The translations under genes and the position numbers were made by a program. The notes beneath the pieces are model-generated. The model saw only the letters and a program-made list of their open reading frames with translations, did no database searches and was not told the origin of the DNA. A stretch of 64,000 nt of DNA, taken from contig NZ_JARVRJ010000004.1 of assembly GCF_030209745.1 (NCBI RefSeq), positions 124,001-188,000 of the forward strand, in the 5' to 3' direction. Below are positions 16,928-25,811 of this stretch, one piece after another (within the stretch, counting starts at the first letter, position 1; each line of letters opens with the position of its first letter). This DNA is from Arthrobacter sp. fls2-241-R2A-200. GTDB taxonomy: Bacteria; Actinomycetota; Actinomycetes; Actinomycetales; Micrococcaceae.

Positions 16928-17263
16928 ATGTCCTCCGAAGAGTTCGCCGCTGCACTGCAAGCGCAGTATGCGCGGCGGGCCGGCCCGATCGGGCTGACCG
17001 TGGAAGAGCTCGACTTCGAACACTTCCCGACAAAGAACGGGTATCCCGGAATCCCCGTCAAGGCATGGATCCGGTTCCCGAACTGCGCCGAACTGGTGGA
17101 CGGCGAGGTCTTCGCCTGGACAGCGAAAGCGGTCGAAGTGACATGGAAGGACGGGCCGGTGACGTACCGGACCTGGGTGTGGAGTTCGGCGGTTACCCGC
17201 CGGGAAGAAATGATGAACAGGAATCTTGAAGAGCGGACCCGTGGCAGCAACAGCATCAAATAG
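16928..17263 (+). CDS. Hypothetical protein paired with DUF6504-like gene
   Basis: This 111-aa protein has no recognised domain. It is soluble, with a Trp-rich beta-like core (VKAWIRFPNC, VFAWTAKAVEVTW, YRTWVWSSAV). A TAAGGT -10 candidate lies at 16916-16921, close to the start, and an ATTCGAATAT element lies upstream, so the transcript may have a very short leader. Its 3' end overlaps the next gene by up to 38 bp, so the two are likely made together. Confidence 0.6.
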   Translation: MSSEEFAAALQAQYARRAGPIGLTVEELDFEHFPTKNGYPGIPVKAWIRFPNCAELVDGEVFAWTAKAVEVTWKDGPVTYRTWVWSSAVTRREEMMNRNLEERTRGSNSIK

Positions 17264-17570
17264 CAAACCTCTGGACGCTCCGGTGGAGGTCCGCTTCACG
17301 GCGAAGGGGGTTCCCCTGGCCGTCAGGCATGACGGCAGGATCTGGGCCGTGGCCGCGGAACCTGTGCACTGGTTCACCCGTGCCGACTGGTGGAACACCG
17401 CCAAGCGGGCACCGGTGGGCAGCGGCGACCTGATCAGCGTCGAACACTGGCAGGTTCAGGTCCGGTTGACGTCCACTTCGGCGCTGCGAACCTTCGAGCT
17501 GCGCCGCGACCCTTTGTCCGAGCAGTGGCTGCTGGCCGGGATCAGTGACACCGGGGCTGCCGCGGCCTGA
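17226..17570 (+). CDS. DUF6504-like protein
   Basis: This 114-aa protein resembles DUF6504: a short beta-rich domain with PVEVRFTAKGVPLAVR, then GRIWAV, a Trp-rich middle (HWFTRADWW) and a terminal W-x-L-A-G-I strand. DUF6504 genes are often next to Y-family polymerases or DnaE2 mutasome genes, and umuDC is in this block, so a part in translesion synthesis is plausible. The start may be TTG at 17226 (AGGAA just upstream) or GTG at 17241. Confidence 0.6.
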   Translation: MKSGPVAATASNSKPLDAPVEVRFTAKGVPLAVRHDGRIWAVAAEPVHWFTRADWWNTAKRAPVGSGDLISVEHWQVQVRLTSTSALRTFELRRDPLSEQWLLAGISDTGAAAA

Positions 17571-17587
17571 GCCCGCTCCATCCCGTC

Positions 17588-17665
17588 GACTCATCCCCGA
17601 GTGTGACGATTCGACTCGTATCAGATTCCATTCGATTGATCCTCTGACTCATTAGTTGATAGAGT
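17588..17665 (+). promoter_or_regulatory. Promoter with GACTC and ATTCGA repeats
   Basis: GACTCA (17588, 17646), ATTCGACTCG (17609-17618) and ATTCGA (17630) precede a TAGAGT -10 box (17660-17665). The ATTCGACTCG element is shared with the topoisomerase promoter at 4903, which supports joint control of genes across the block. Confidence 0.5.
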
Positions 17666-17707
17666 GCCGATAGGCATTCAAAGCACAGCTATCTGAGGCA
17701 GGCAGTC

Positions 17708-17938
17708 ATGGCAGGACAGGTCACCACCGCTGAACGCGGTGTGGCTTTGTCTGCATCTGCCTCCCCGCGCAGGCCAGTGCAGATCTCGGCGGCAGCTGCA
17801 GCCGCGATCGCCCTCCGCCCGATCCCGGTGGAGGCCATCCAGGCCGGAGCCGCCGTGGCGGCCTCGGTGGCCATCCGGCGGGCGGGGGCAGCTGAGGCTG
17901 CCAAGCCTGCGCGCTTGGGTCGCCGTCGGGCCGCCTAG
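17708..17938 (+). CDS. Small Ala-rich hypothetical protein
   Basis: This 76-aa protein is more than one third Ala, with short basic ends. A promoter of the shared type lies 43 bp upstream and a weak GGCAGGCAG lies before the start, so the short gene is probably real. It could form one amphipathic helix. No family is recognised. Confidence 0.45.
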   Translation: MAGQVTTAERGVALSASASPRRPVQISAAAAAAIALRPIPVEAIQAGAAVAASVAIRRAGAAEAAKPARLGRRRAA

Positions 17939-17948
17939 TCCCCGAGAG

Positions 17949-19733
17949 TCAGCTCCAGGACTGGCGTGAGCCCTTGACCCCGTGCTTGTTGCGGCGGTGG
18001 CTGGGCAGCCCGGGCAAAGGGAATTCCTGGCCGCACTCAGGACACGGCACTGGCTGCGGGTGCGCGTAGTTCATGTGGTGGCGCAGGTTGTTCCGGTAGC
18101 GGAACGTCCGGGGTTCTTCGCACTTGGGGCACTGGTAGCTGCCGTTCGAGGGCATGAGCGAGTACCCGCCCCCGCGGCGCGGCTCCTGGTCGTCAGCTTC
18201 GCCGAGATACCAGAAGCCGATCCGGCTCAGGTTCGTGCCCTGGGAGCCGAACATCCCCTTGACCGACCCGCGCTTTCCGTCGTCGGCGTAGACCACGACC
18301 TTGCGGAGGAAGGCCCTGATGATCGACTTCTGCTCTGTCTCGGAGAGCTCGAGGAACTCGGCCCCGCTGATGTCGGGGATCGCCCTCGGTCGCCCCTCGG
18401 TCTTCTCCGAGATCCGCATCTCGATCTGTCCCTTGAGGGCCTCCTCCTCACCGATGCGGTTCAGCAGTGCCGACATCGCGCTGGCCGGCGCGGTGTTGAT
18501 CTGGGCCCGCAGGATCAGGATGGAGTCCCCCAGGGCATCAGCCTGTTCGTGGAGCTCGGACAACTCCGAGCTCGCGCTCCCTTCCGCGGCCTGGTTCAGC
18601 CTCTCGGCCTGCAGCTCCATCACCTCGGGGCTGTCGAGCGATCCGGCGACGACGTCGCGGATGAAGCGCTCCAGGGCTTCCCGGTTGATTGCAACGCCGG
18701 GGCAGTCAGCGCCGCGCATCCGTCCGTTGCACACGTACGATCCCGACTCACCCATCGACCTGTTGCTGGTCATCTTGGTGCCGCAGCCGGCGCAGTAGAC
18801 GAGGCCGACCAGGGGAAGGCCTCCGGCGCGGGCCCGGGTCCGCTTGAGCGGTTGGGGTTTCATCAGCAGGCGCAGGGTTTCCCACTCGGCCTCCGTGCAG
18901 ACCGCCTCATGACTCTTGACCGGACGCCCATCCTTGTCGATGACGATCTTGCGCGTGTCGCGGAAGTCCGGACCTGGGCCGCCGCTGCGTCCATCGGCCT
19001 TGGCCGTGAGGGAGTTGTATCCAGCCAGGAGCGGATGGCGCAGTAGGGAGGCGACGGCGCGGTATTGGAATGGCCGGCCCTCGCGGTTGGTCAGGCCCTG
19101 CTGGTTGAGCTCCCGGACGATCTCGGCGACGGAGAGTCCGTCGAGCCGCCATTCGACGATGCGGCGGACGGTCTTGCTCTCCTCCGGGTGCAGCTTCAGC
19201 GTCTTCACGCCGTCGGCGTTGCGCTGTTCGGGCCGCATCCAGCCGTACGGGGCAGGGCCGTTCCAGCCGCCCTTCTGGCGGATGTTCTCGGCGGTGCGCT
19301 TCAGCCGCTTGCTCGTGGTCGCCGCCTCGGTCTCCGCCAGGCCGCCGAGGACGGAGATCAGCAGGATGGTGTCGGGCGATCGAGGGGCGAACACGCGGTC
19401 ATGGGTGTAGATCGTGACGTTGTGGCGGTTGCAGGTGTCGACGATGCGGGCGGTGTCCATCAACCGCCGTGCCAGTCGGTCGAGGTCCCGGACGTAGAGC
19501 GCCTTGACGTCGCCTTCGGCGAGGACCCCTTCGAGGCGGTCGCGCTCGGGGCGGTGCCGGTCACGGTAGGCACTGACGACTTCTTCGAAGATGTCGTGCT
19601 TGGCGACCGTGTGGTGGAGCTTCCGGCTCTCCGCCATGATCCAGGCACGCTGGTCGACGAGCGACGCGTTGCCCTCGGTGGGGTCTTTGGACCTGCGGAT
19701 ATAGGCAACGGCTCGCACCCGTAAAGCATACAT
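17949..19733 (-). CDS. Large serine recombinase with C-terminal zinc fingers
   Basis: This 594-aa integrase cuts and rejoins DNA through Ser15 (AYIRRSKD, with the following S-L-V-D-Q). The resolvase domain has the D-L-D-R-L-A-R motif. A recombinase domain (GWNGPAPYGW onward), a zinc ribbon (YCAGCGTKM ... YVCNGRMRGADCPG) and a coiled-coil region follow. Unusually, the C-terminus adds two C2H2-type fingers: C-P-K-C ... H-H-M-N-Y-A-H and C-P-E-C-G-Q-E-F ... H-R-R-N-K-H. The ATG at 19733 begins the conserved part; the frame stays open to 19862. It could integrate the conjugative element. No att repeat was identified. Confidence 0.88.
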   Translation of the reverse strand: MYALRVRAVAYIRRSKDPTEGNASLVDQRAWIMAESRKLHHTVAKHDIFEEVVSAYRDRHRPERDRLEGVLAEGDVKALYVRDLDRLARRLMDTARIVDTCNRHNVTIYTHDRVFAPRSPDTILLISVLGGLAETEAATTSKRLKRTAENIRQKGGWNGPAPYGWMRPEQRNADGVKTLKLHPEESKTVRRIVEWRLDGLSVAEIVRELNQQGLTNREGRPFQYRAVASLLRHPLLAGYNSLTAKADGRSGGPGPDFRDTRKIVIDKDGRPVKSHEAVCTEAEWETLRLLMKPQPLKRTRARAGGLPLVGLVYCAGCGTKMTSNRSMGESGSYVCNGRMRGADCPGVAINREALERFIRDVVAGSLDSPEVMELQAERLNQAAEGSASSELSELHEQADALGDSILILRAQINTAPASAMSALLNRIGEEEALKGQIEMRISEKTEGRPRAIPDISGAEFLELSETEQKSIIRAFLRKVVVYADDGKRGSVKGMFGSQGTNLSRIGFWYLGEADDQEPRRGGGYSLMPSNGSYQCPKCEEPRTFRYRNNLRHHMNYAHPQPVPCPECGQEFPLPGLPSHRRNKHGVKGSRQSWS

Positions 19734-19904
19734 TTTTAAGGGTGGTGACCCGCGTGGTCTGCGTATCGGTGTGATGATGGCCTCTGCAAGTGCTGCATTC
19801 CGCAAGGCTCGGCTTGGCCGACCACGTGGGTTGGACGCGTCAGTCGGCCAAAATATCGCCAAGCGTAGAACCTGCGCCTCGGAACATGGAAGGCATCCTT
19901 GTCC

Positions 19905-22568
19905 CTAACTATCAGCGAGTTTCATCGTTCCATTGCAGGTCGGGTACCCGGCGCAGCCGAAGAACCGGCCGTAGGGCCCTTTGCGTTCCCTCATCGTGTG
20001 TTTCTTGCATTTCGGGCAGACCACTGGGGTGATGTCGTCGCCTGTCGCGGATCGGATCTTGACGACACGATCTCCGACCAGCTCGAGGAGGAACGCTGAT
20101 TCCCTACCGGCGCGCGTGACCAGGAGCGCTGAGCGCTTGGCACGGGTCAGTGCGACATAGAACAGGCGTCGTTCTTCTGCGTGTGGGTAGGAGTCAGGGG
20201 CGGACATGGCCAGTTGCAGGAGAGCATCATCCTCGACAATGCTGGGGAATCCGTTCCTCTCAAGGCCGAGCACAACGACGTAGTCTGCCTCCTTTCCTTT
20301 CGAGGCGTGCACGGTGTTGAACTCGATGGTCAGGTTGGCGTATCTGGCTTCCAGGGCCGAGGTGACATCGTCCTTGGACCGGGAGTACCGGCCGAGCAGC
20401 AGCACAGTGGCTGGCTCCGTGAGCTCTGAGTCAAGGGTTGTCAGGTGCTGCCGGACGGCCGATCCGTAGTGGCTGCGCTCCCGTACACTGACGGCGCATA
20501 CGGTCTCGCCAGCCTCCGGCGCTGAAGATCGGACGTTCTTGGAGATTTGATTGGGGTTTTTCATCACGAACCCACCCGCGACATCGCACAGGGACTGCGG
20601 GGACCGGAAGGTGCGGTCCAGCCAGATGGTGGACGCTGTCCCGAACCAATTATCGAAGCGGGTCATCACACCGAGGTCTGAGCCCGCGAACCTGTTGATG
20701 GACTGCCAGTCGTCGCCGACCGCGTACAGGTAGTTTCCAGAAGTCTTCATCAGCGCCCGAACCAACGCCGCGCGTGCAGCGCTGGTGTCCTGCATCTCGT
20801 CGACCATGACGAGCCGGTATGGACTCGTCCACCGGCCCGACTCGACGTGATCGGTTGCGAGATTCAGCATGTCCTCGAAATCGATCTGGCCCGCAGCTCG
20901 GAGCTGACGGTCCCATTCGGCGAGGATGACGCCGTACAGGCGTGTGAAGAGCCTGGCCCGCAAGGTTCGGCCGGCCCGCTGCGTCAGCACGTCAGGGGTG
21001 AGGCGGTTGCCCTTCGCGTGGGCCATGAACGACCGCATCAGCGTCATCATGGCTGGTTCGGTGATCGGAGACTCCCCTACCGCCTCCCGGTAGGGGTCTT
21101 CCTCGAGTTGGATTCCGTGTCGGCGGAGCTCCTGTTCGAGGTGCTCGAACCCGGACCCGTCCCGGATGGTTGCCGAGGTTGTCTCGATAAGTCTTGTGCT
21201 GTATCGAGTGTGGGTCTGACGCCGCCACGCCATACTCTCGGCATACCCGTCAAAATTTGGCGGCGGGTTGCCGTCTGAACCGAGCGCCCAGTGCTCATGC
21301 CAGACGTCGATGTCCGGATAGTAGAAGTCCGGCTGATACTGACGGTGGTGCGCGTCCGCAACGTCGTGCGCGTAGGGTCGCTCGTATTCGTATCGGACGC
21401 CGTTCAGGAAGAGCCAGTTTGCGATCATCACCTCTTCCTGGCTCTTAACGACCTCCCCTGCGAGAGTGCCGAAGCCGTTAATACCTTTGTTCCTGTCCCA
21501 CGTCTCAGGCTCGTCTTCGTCCCCGAGGTCCGGCAGTTGCCTGCCGAACACGAGCCGGAAAAGGTCCCAGTCACGCCGGAAGGCCGGGTCCCGGTCACGG
21601 AGCCCATCAACGATCGCCGCGAGCCGCCCGATCCCGTTGCCATTGGTGATGTCATCGGGGACTGAAGGTTTTCGACCGGTGGCTTCACCGACGACTCGCA
21701 GTCCGAAGGCGTGAAAAGTGCTCGACGCTACCGACGCACCGTCATCGCCGAGGCGGGAGACAAGCCGCTCCGAGAGCTCACCGGCTGCCTTCTTGTTGAA
21801 TGCGAGGGCAAGGATCTCCGTCGGCTGGGCGATGCCACGCCGGATCGCATACCCGGCGCGGGCTACCATCGTCGACGTCTTCCCGGAGCCCGCGGCCGCG
21901 ATAACACGCACCCGGTTGTCGAAGCAGACCGTCGCCCTCGTCTGCTCTTCCGTCAACGGCGACTTCTCGACCTTGCGGAAGAAGTCGGCAAGGTCGTTTT
22001 TCTCCCACTCCAGGAACGCCTCGTTGCGCTGGGCAGCCCACCTTGACAAGTCAGTGGTGCAGCAGGCGTCGACTGCGGCACGCTGGTCCTCACGTTTGCC
22101 CCTGGGAAGCCCGGAGAGCCGCGGATCGCTGTCGGCAGCCAGCCACACAGCGACGTCCGGACGGGAGTCCGCGAGCGCGGCGATCGTGTCCTGGTCCGCC
22201 CACCGTAGTCGGTCCATCACATCCCGGACCCGGGACCACCACAGGCCGGCCGCCTCGCCCTGCTCCTCAGCCTTTGAGAGCAGGGCGGCGAGATGCCGTC
22301 GCTCATCGAGCTCGGAGCGGTACGCAGCGGCAACCTCACGCACCGCGCGACGAGACAGCCCATTGAGCACCGTCTCCGTCCCGTGGACGAGAGTGACGAT
22401 GAGCTGCCCTGAGCCTTCATCGACTGCGAGTCTGAGGACGTCGATGACATCAGCGTCCACCTCCCGGGGGATTCCGCAGACGCGCAGGCGGCCCTCACGG
22501 ATCGACAGCACCCATGACCCGGCACCTCTGAACGCGCGTGCCCACCAACCCGGCTTCCACTCCGTCAT
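19905..22568 (-). CDS. UvrD/HelD-type SF1 helicase with nuclease-like insert and zinc finger
   Basis: This 887-aa helicase resembles DNA helicase IV. An N-terminal domain of about 210 residues precedes Walker A (AAAGSGKTSTM, near 224-231). Further motifs are MVDEMQDTS (II), VGDDWQSINRFAGSD (III), NTVHASKGKEADYVVV (V) and RRLFYVALTRAK (VI). Between motifs Ia and II lies EVMIANWLFLNGVRYEYERPY with QPDFYYPD, a segment like a PD-(D/E)XK fold also seen in helicase IV. The C-terminus ends in a topoisomerase-type four-Cys finger (C-P-K-C ... C-A-G-Y-P-T-C). GGGGGAAGC supports the start. Roles in repair or phage defence are both possible. Confidence 0.85.
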   Translation of the reverse strand: MTEWKPGWWARAFRGAGSWVLSIREGRLRVCGIPREVDADVIDVLRLAVDEGSGQLIVTLVHGTETVLNGLSRRAVREVAAAYRSELDERRHLAALLSKAEEQGEAAGLWWSRVRDVMDRLRWADQDTIAALADSRPDVAVWLAADSDPRLSGLPRGKREDQRAAVDACCTTDLSRWAAQRNEAFLEWEKNDLADFFRKVEKSPLTEEQTRATVCFDNRVRVIAAAGSGKTSTMVARAGYAIRRGIAQPTEILALAFNKKAAGELSERLVSRLGDDGASVASSTFHAFGLRVVGEATGRKPSVPDDITNGNGIGRLAAIVDGLRDRDPAFRRDWDLFRLVFGRQLPDLGDEDEPETWDRNKGINGFGTLAGEVVKSQEEVMIANWLFLNGVRYEYERPYAHDVADAHHRQYQPDFYYPDIDVWHEHWALGSDGNPPPNFDGYAESMAWRRQTHTRYSTRLIETTSATIRDGSGFEHLEQELRRHGIQLEEDPYREAVGESPITEPAMMTLMRSFMAHAKGNRLTPDVLTQRAGRTLRARLFTRLYGVILAEWDRQLRAAGQIDFEDMLNLATDHVESGRWTSPYRLVMVDEMQDTSAARAALVRALMKTSGNYLYAVGDDWQSINRFAGSDLGVMTRFDNWFGTASTIWLDRTFRSPQSLCDVAGGFVMKNPNQISKNVRSSAPEAGETVCAVSVRERSHYGSAVRQHLTTLDSELTEPATVLLLGRYSRSKDDVTSALEARYANLTIEFNTVHASKGKEADYVVVLGLERNGFPSIVEDDALLQLAMSAPDSYPHAEERRLFYVALTRAKRSALLVTRAGRESAFLLELVGDRVVKIRSATGDDITPVVCPKCKKHTMRERKGPYGRFFGCAGYPTCNGTMKLADS

Positions 22569-22788
22569 GCTTCCCCCGACTCACACACGTCTTCAAAAGG
22601 AGACTATTTGCCCTCTTTCCACGGTATCAGCGAGGAATTGTGTGTCGTCGAGTGCGTTCACCGGGTTCGTGCTGATCCGCAGGTACTGGACTCGGCGGGC
22701 TTGCCCGTCAACCCTTCGATGGCATGGTGGAGGTGGACCTCCCCATCATGGAAGGATATGGCAGAGGTCTTGGGAGAAGGAACGGGTT

Positions 22789-23604
22789 GTGAGCACCACA
22801 CACGAAGAAGTGAAAGCCGACCACGGGGCGAAAACGAAACGGCCGCTCGTCCGCGTTGAGCCGCAAAGCCACCGTGACGACGGGTCGCCCATCGCAGGTG
22901 AAGGTCAGGCGTATGTGACCCGGTCGGGCAAGCTGTTCCACACTCAATGGTGTGGGATCATGGACGGCCACTGGCGCGCCACCAATGGAGGCATCTACTT
23001 GACCATGCTTGCGGATGTGGGCCTGCGGGGACGTTGCCCGCAATGCGACCAGGACCCTGCAGAGAAGAAGCGCTCCAAATTGGAGCGTGCGGAGAAGCGG
23101 GCAGAGAGGCTGCGACTCAAAGAAGAAGCGAAAGCTGAGCACCGGGCAAAGGAACGGCCGCTCGTTCGCGTTGAGCCGCAAAGCCACCGTGACGACGGGT
23201 CACCTGTGGCAGGTTACGGACAGGTGTACGTCACACGAACCGGGAAACTGTTCCACACTCAGTGGTGCTCGATCATGGATGGTCAGTGGCGATCCGGCCA
23301 AAGAGGCATCTATGTGACCATGATGGCTGATGTGGGCCCGAGGGGACGCTGCACGCAATGCGACAGGCACCCTGAAGTGATGAAGCGCTCCAAATTCGAG
23401 CAGGCAGAATTGCGGCGACTCAACCAGGAACTGGATCAACTGGGCAGGACCATAGCGCGAACCCTCGTGGTGAAGGGACCGGAGGGGGTCAACACATTGG
23501 GCCCTCAAGTGATCCGGTTCAGGGAAACCGAGGCAGAGCTGACTGCATTGTCCGGTCGCGTCGGGGGCTCGTTTCCGTACTCATACGAAGCTCCGAACTC
23601 GTAG
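22789..23604 (+). CDS. Tandem H-x3-C ... C-x2-C domain protein
   Basis: This 271-aa protein contains two near-identical repeats of about 73 residues (roughly 20-93 and 115-188). Each has VEPQSHRDDGSP, then a Y-V-T-R-(S/T)-G-K-L-F-H-T-Q-W-C strand and a closing R-C-(P/T)-Q-C-D. This is like the Y-x-T-x-x-G-K-x-Y-H-x3-C ... C-x2-C domain seen at the ends of some nucleases. The His and three Cys could bind one zinc. A charged helix links the repeats and another follows. GAGAAGGAA precedes the GTG start; open frame upstream is noncoding. A single-domain relative lies at 27120. Confidence 0.65.
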   Translation: MSTTHEEVKADHGAKTKRPLVRVEPQSHRDDGSPIAGEGQAYVTRSGKLFHTQWCGIMDGHWRATNGGIYLTMLADVGLRGRCPQCDQDPAEKKRSKLERAEKRAERLRLKEEAKAEHRAKERPLVRVEPQSHRDDGSPVAGYGQVYVTRTGKLFHTQWCSIMDGQWRSGQRGIYVTMMADVGPRGRCTQCDRHPEVMKRSKFEQAELRRLNQELDQLGRTIARTLVVKGPEGVNTLGPQVIRFRETEAELTALSGRVGGSFPYSYEAPNS

Positions 23605-23694
23605 CTATTCCTTCATCGGACGACATCGGCCGGCTGCGAAGCTGGCGCGGGCGGTTTCGAGATTCGACCAAGTTTGTCGTGGCTTCGCTGTGCT

Positions 23695-24396
23695 TCAGCC
23701 GGCGATTCCGAGTTTGCCGGCTCGCCCGCCCTTGATGCCATGGTCCTTGCCGTAGCGCCACAGGATGGCGTCCATGATGCGCAGTTCGGAAATGGGTGTG
23801 TGGACCGTAGAAAGCTTGTGAATGCGCCCCAATCGTCCAGCAAGGTCGGGGTCTTTCATGAAGAGATTGTGCCAATTCAGCCATTGGCCTTCAGAGGTGT
23901 CTTTGCCCACGACTGCCCCAATTACTTTGTCCCAGATGGGGATGAGATGCGGTCGCTTCCTCGCCATGATCTTGCTGGCTGTGGTGGCCCCGACATCCCA
24001 GCGCGTTTTGGGTGTGCGTCTCAGCTCCTGCCAGAGCAGCCATGAGGGGCTGCCCTCCCCGAGAGTGGCTTCCGCTTCCGCGACCGTGAGGTCGCTCATC
24101 TTCACGTCGGTGGGTATATCAGCCAGGAGATCCTGTATTTTCCCCGCCAACAGCTCCTCCTGCAGTCCGATGATGGCCTGGGCCGGCACTTTGACGCTGA
24201 GCATGGACACGGCGACAGCGTCGCTGTCGGTGATCCTGTCCCTCACCTGCGGGTTGTCGCCGCGGTTCGCCCATTCATCAAAGTAACTGCCGGTACTGAG
24301 CAGCCCCGTCTTTCTGGACGGTTCAAGGTAGTAGCGCCGGAGCAGTTCGGCTGCGGCTTCGACGTTCTCTTCTTTCAGGATGGCTGGTAGTTCCAT
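23695..24396 (-). CDS. DUF6308 family protein
   Basis: This 233-aa protein looks like the DUF6308 family found in actinobacterial islands. It is mostly helical, with conserved-looking motifs FDEWANRGDNP near the start, then WDVGATTASKIMARKRPHLIPIWD and a C-terminal RIMDAILWRYGKDHG (quoted in parts). AGGGGGA lies upstream of the start. The pattern of a buried helical bundle with W-D and R-P-x-L-I-P-I-x-D is typical of the family. Function is unknown. Confidence 0.7.
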   Translation of the reverse strand: MELPAILKEENVEAAAELLRRYYLEPSRKTGLLSTGSYFDEWANRGDNPQVRDRITDSDAVAVSMLSVKVPAQAIIGLQEELLAGKIQDLLADIPTDVKMSDLTVAEAEATLGEGSPSWLLWQELRRTPKTRWDVGATTASKIMARKRPHLIPIWDKVIGAVVGKDTSEGQWLNWHNLFMKDPDLAGRLGRIHKLSTVHTPISELRIMDAILWRYGKDHGIKGGRAGKLGIAG

Positions 24397-24461
24397 GAAT
24401 CCCCCTATGGCTTCAATCCGCGGACTATGACCCTGACTGACCCTGCGACGTCGCTGGGTAG

Positions 24462-25253
24462 TCAGTCTGTATGGCGAACCTCAATCCCGGGGTGGTTCTC
24501 CATGACCCAAGCGGCCATCCGACGGTTCCGTGCCGCGATGAACTCCAGCGTGGCCTCCCGGTACGTTACGTACTCGTCTTTTGTGGCCGGCATCCCGGAA
24601 CGCTTGAAGTTGTCGAAGGGAAGGTAGAACCGAACCTCTTCGTAGTCGGGCGTCACGAGGTCTTGAAAGTGGAAGAAGTCCACGAACTCCTTGAATCCGT
24701 CGAAGAACGCAAAGAAGTCCGCGTACGCGTTGATGACATTGGCCAGTGGGCTCTCCGGTTCTCCTGCGTAATGACGCCGGATGCACTCCAGGGTCAGATC
24801 CATCCGGTCGGCGATGAGCGACCTGAGCCCCCTCGCCTGGTTCATCGTGGGTCGGTCCTTCTTCCTGACGGGCCAGATCATCGCACTGCCGATGGTGTAC
24901 GGCGGCTTCAGGTAGCGGGCCCGCTGCTCCTCATTCAGCGAGGCGATGGCGTTCGCCAGAGACGCCGTACGTGCCCGGCCGGTGTAGGAGTGGGTGATGG
25001 CGTCACTGCCGTACCAATGCATCGCTCTGGAGGGGTCGGTGAAGATGAGGTAGCCGTCCGTACGCTTCGGCGGCGCGGTCGGTTCGAACAGGACGCCGGA
25101 GTTCAGCGTCTTGGTCCACAGCAGCTCGTGGTCCGCCCGGAGATTCGGACTGCCACTGTCCGGGTCAGTCCCTGGAGGGGTGTCGGTCATGTAGTTGAAC
25201 GAAGTATCGAAGACGCGCGGCTGTTGCTGCTGCGGGTATTCCGGATCACTCAA
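24462..25253 (-). CDS. DUF6994-like protein
   Basis: This 263-aa protein resembles DUF6994: FDTSFNYMTDTPPGTDPDS near the start, then a YLIFTDPSRAMHWYGSDAITHSY-type stretch (given here as its key parts) and a terminal region with DFFAFFDGFKEFVDFFHF. No signal peptide or membrane helix is present. The start appears to be a TTG at 25253 with GGGGGAA a few bases upstream; an ATG 21 codons later is possible. Function unknown. It is transcribed in the same direction as the DUF6308 gene, about 65 bp upstream of it. Confidence 0.6.
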   Translation of the reverse strand: MSDPEYPQQQQPRVFDTSFNYMTDTPPGTDPDSGSPNLRADHELLWTKTLNSGVLFEPTAPPKRTDGYLIFTDPSRAMHWYGSDAITHSYTGRARTASLANAIASLNEEQRARYLKPPYTIGSAMIWPVRKKDRPTMNQARGLRSLIADRMDLTLECIRRHYAGEPESPLANVINAYADFFAFFDGFKEFVDFFHFQDLVTPDYEEVRFYLPFDNFKRSGMPATKDEYVTYREATLEFIAARNRRMAAWVMENHPGIEVRHTD

Positions 25254-25511
25254 GGTTCCCCCAAAGACCAGAGTTATAAGACGAACGAACCGGTGGTTGG
25301 GTCCGCAAATGTCGCGGCCATCGGCTCTGTCCCAGACTAGGTGTCACTTCCTGATATTGAAACCCCACGTGTGCGACTGACTCTCGGCAATGCTCATGTT
25401 CCCTGGGGTTCTGATTGTGTGCCCATGCAGCCGCTTTTTTATGGAATTCTTCCCGTGTCCTGTACGTTGCAGGATCGGTAATCCCCATCAACAGAGAAGA
25501 GATGCACCTCC

Positions 25512-25811
25512 GTGGCAACCGATTACGATGAACTGCGCACCGACGTCAAGGAATCCCAGGAAAACTCCCTGGAGGCCCTGAAGTCCGCCAAAGCCCCGGA
25601 TGCGAAATCCGTGGTTCAGGAGCTCGACGAGGCTGACGCCCTGGACGGCCTGACCCCTGGCGGGGAGTTCATTGCCGAAGAGCTGGTCGTCCAGGTCATC
25701 CCGCAGGCTGACGATGAGTTCACCTGCTGGTCCTGCTTCCTGGTCCGCCACCGTTCGCAGAAGGCCCGCGAGAAGGACGGCCATGCCTACTGCGTCGAAT
25801 GCGAAGGCTGA
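25512..25811 (+). CDS. DUF4193 domain protein
   Basis: This 99-aa protein belongs to DUF4193, a conserved actinobacterial family. It begins MATDYDELR, has an acidic middle, and ends with a two-pair Cys site: EFTCWSCFLVRHRSQ and AYCVECEG. The four Cys probably bind zinc. The GTG start is preceded by an AGAGAAGAG ribosome-binding site. In most genomes the gene is chromosomal and single, so this copy in an accessory island may be a paralogue. Its 3' end overlaps the next gene. Confidence 0.85.
   Translation: MATDYDELRTDVKESQENSLEALKSAKAPDAKSVVQELDEADALDGLTPGGEFIAEELVVQVIPQADDEFTCWSCFLVRHRSQKAREKDGHAYCVECEG

Noticed and set aside
17982..19046. 354-codon plus-strand open frame
   Set aside because: It mirrors the serine integrase on the other strand and shows no recognisable protein.
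21718..22788. Long plus-strand open frame running into the gene at 22789
   Set aside because: It is antisense to the well-supported helicase gene and Ser/Arg-rich. Only the part after the GTG at 22789 has a ribosome-binding site and real domains.
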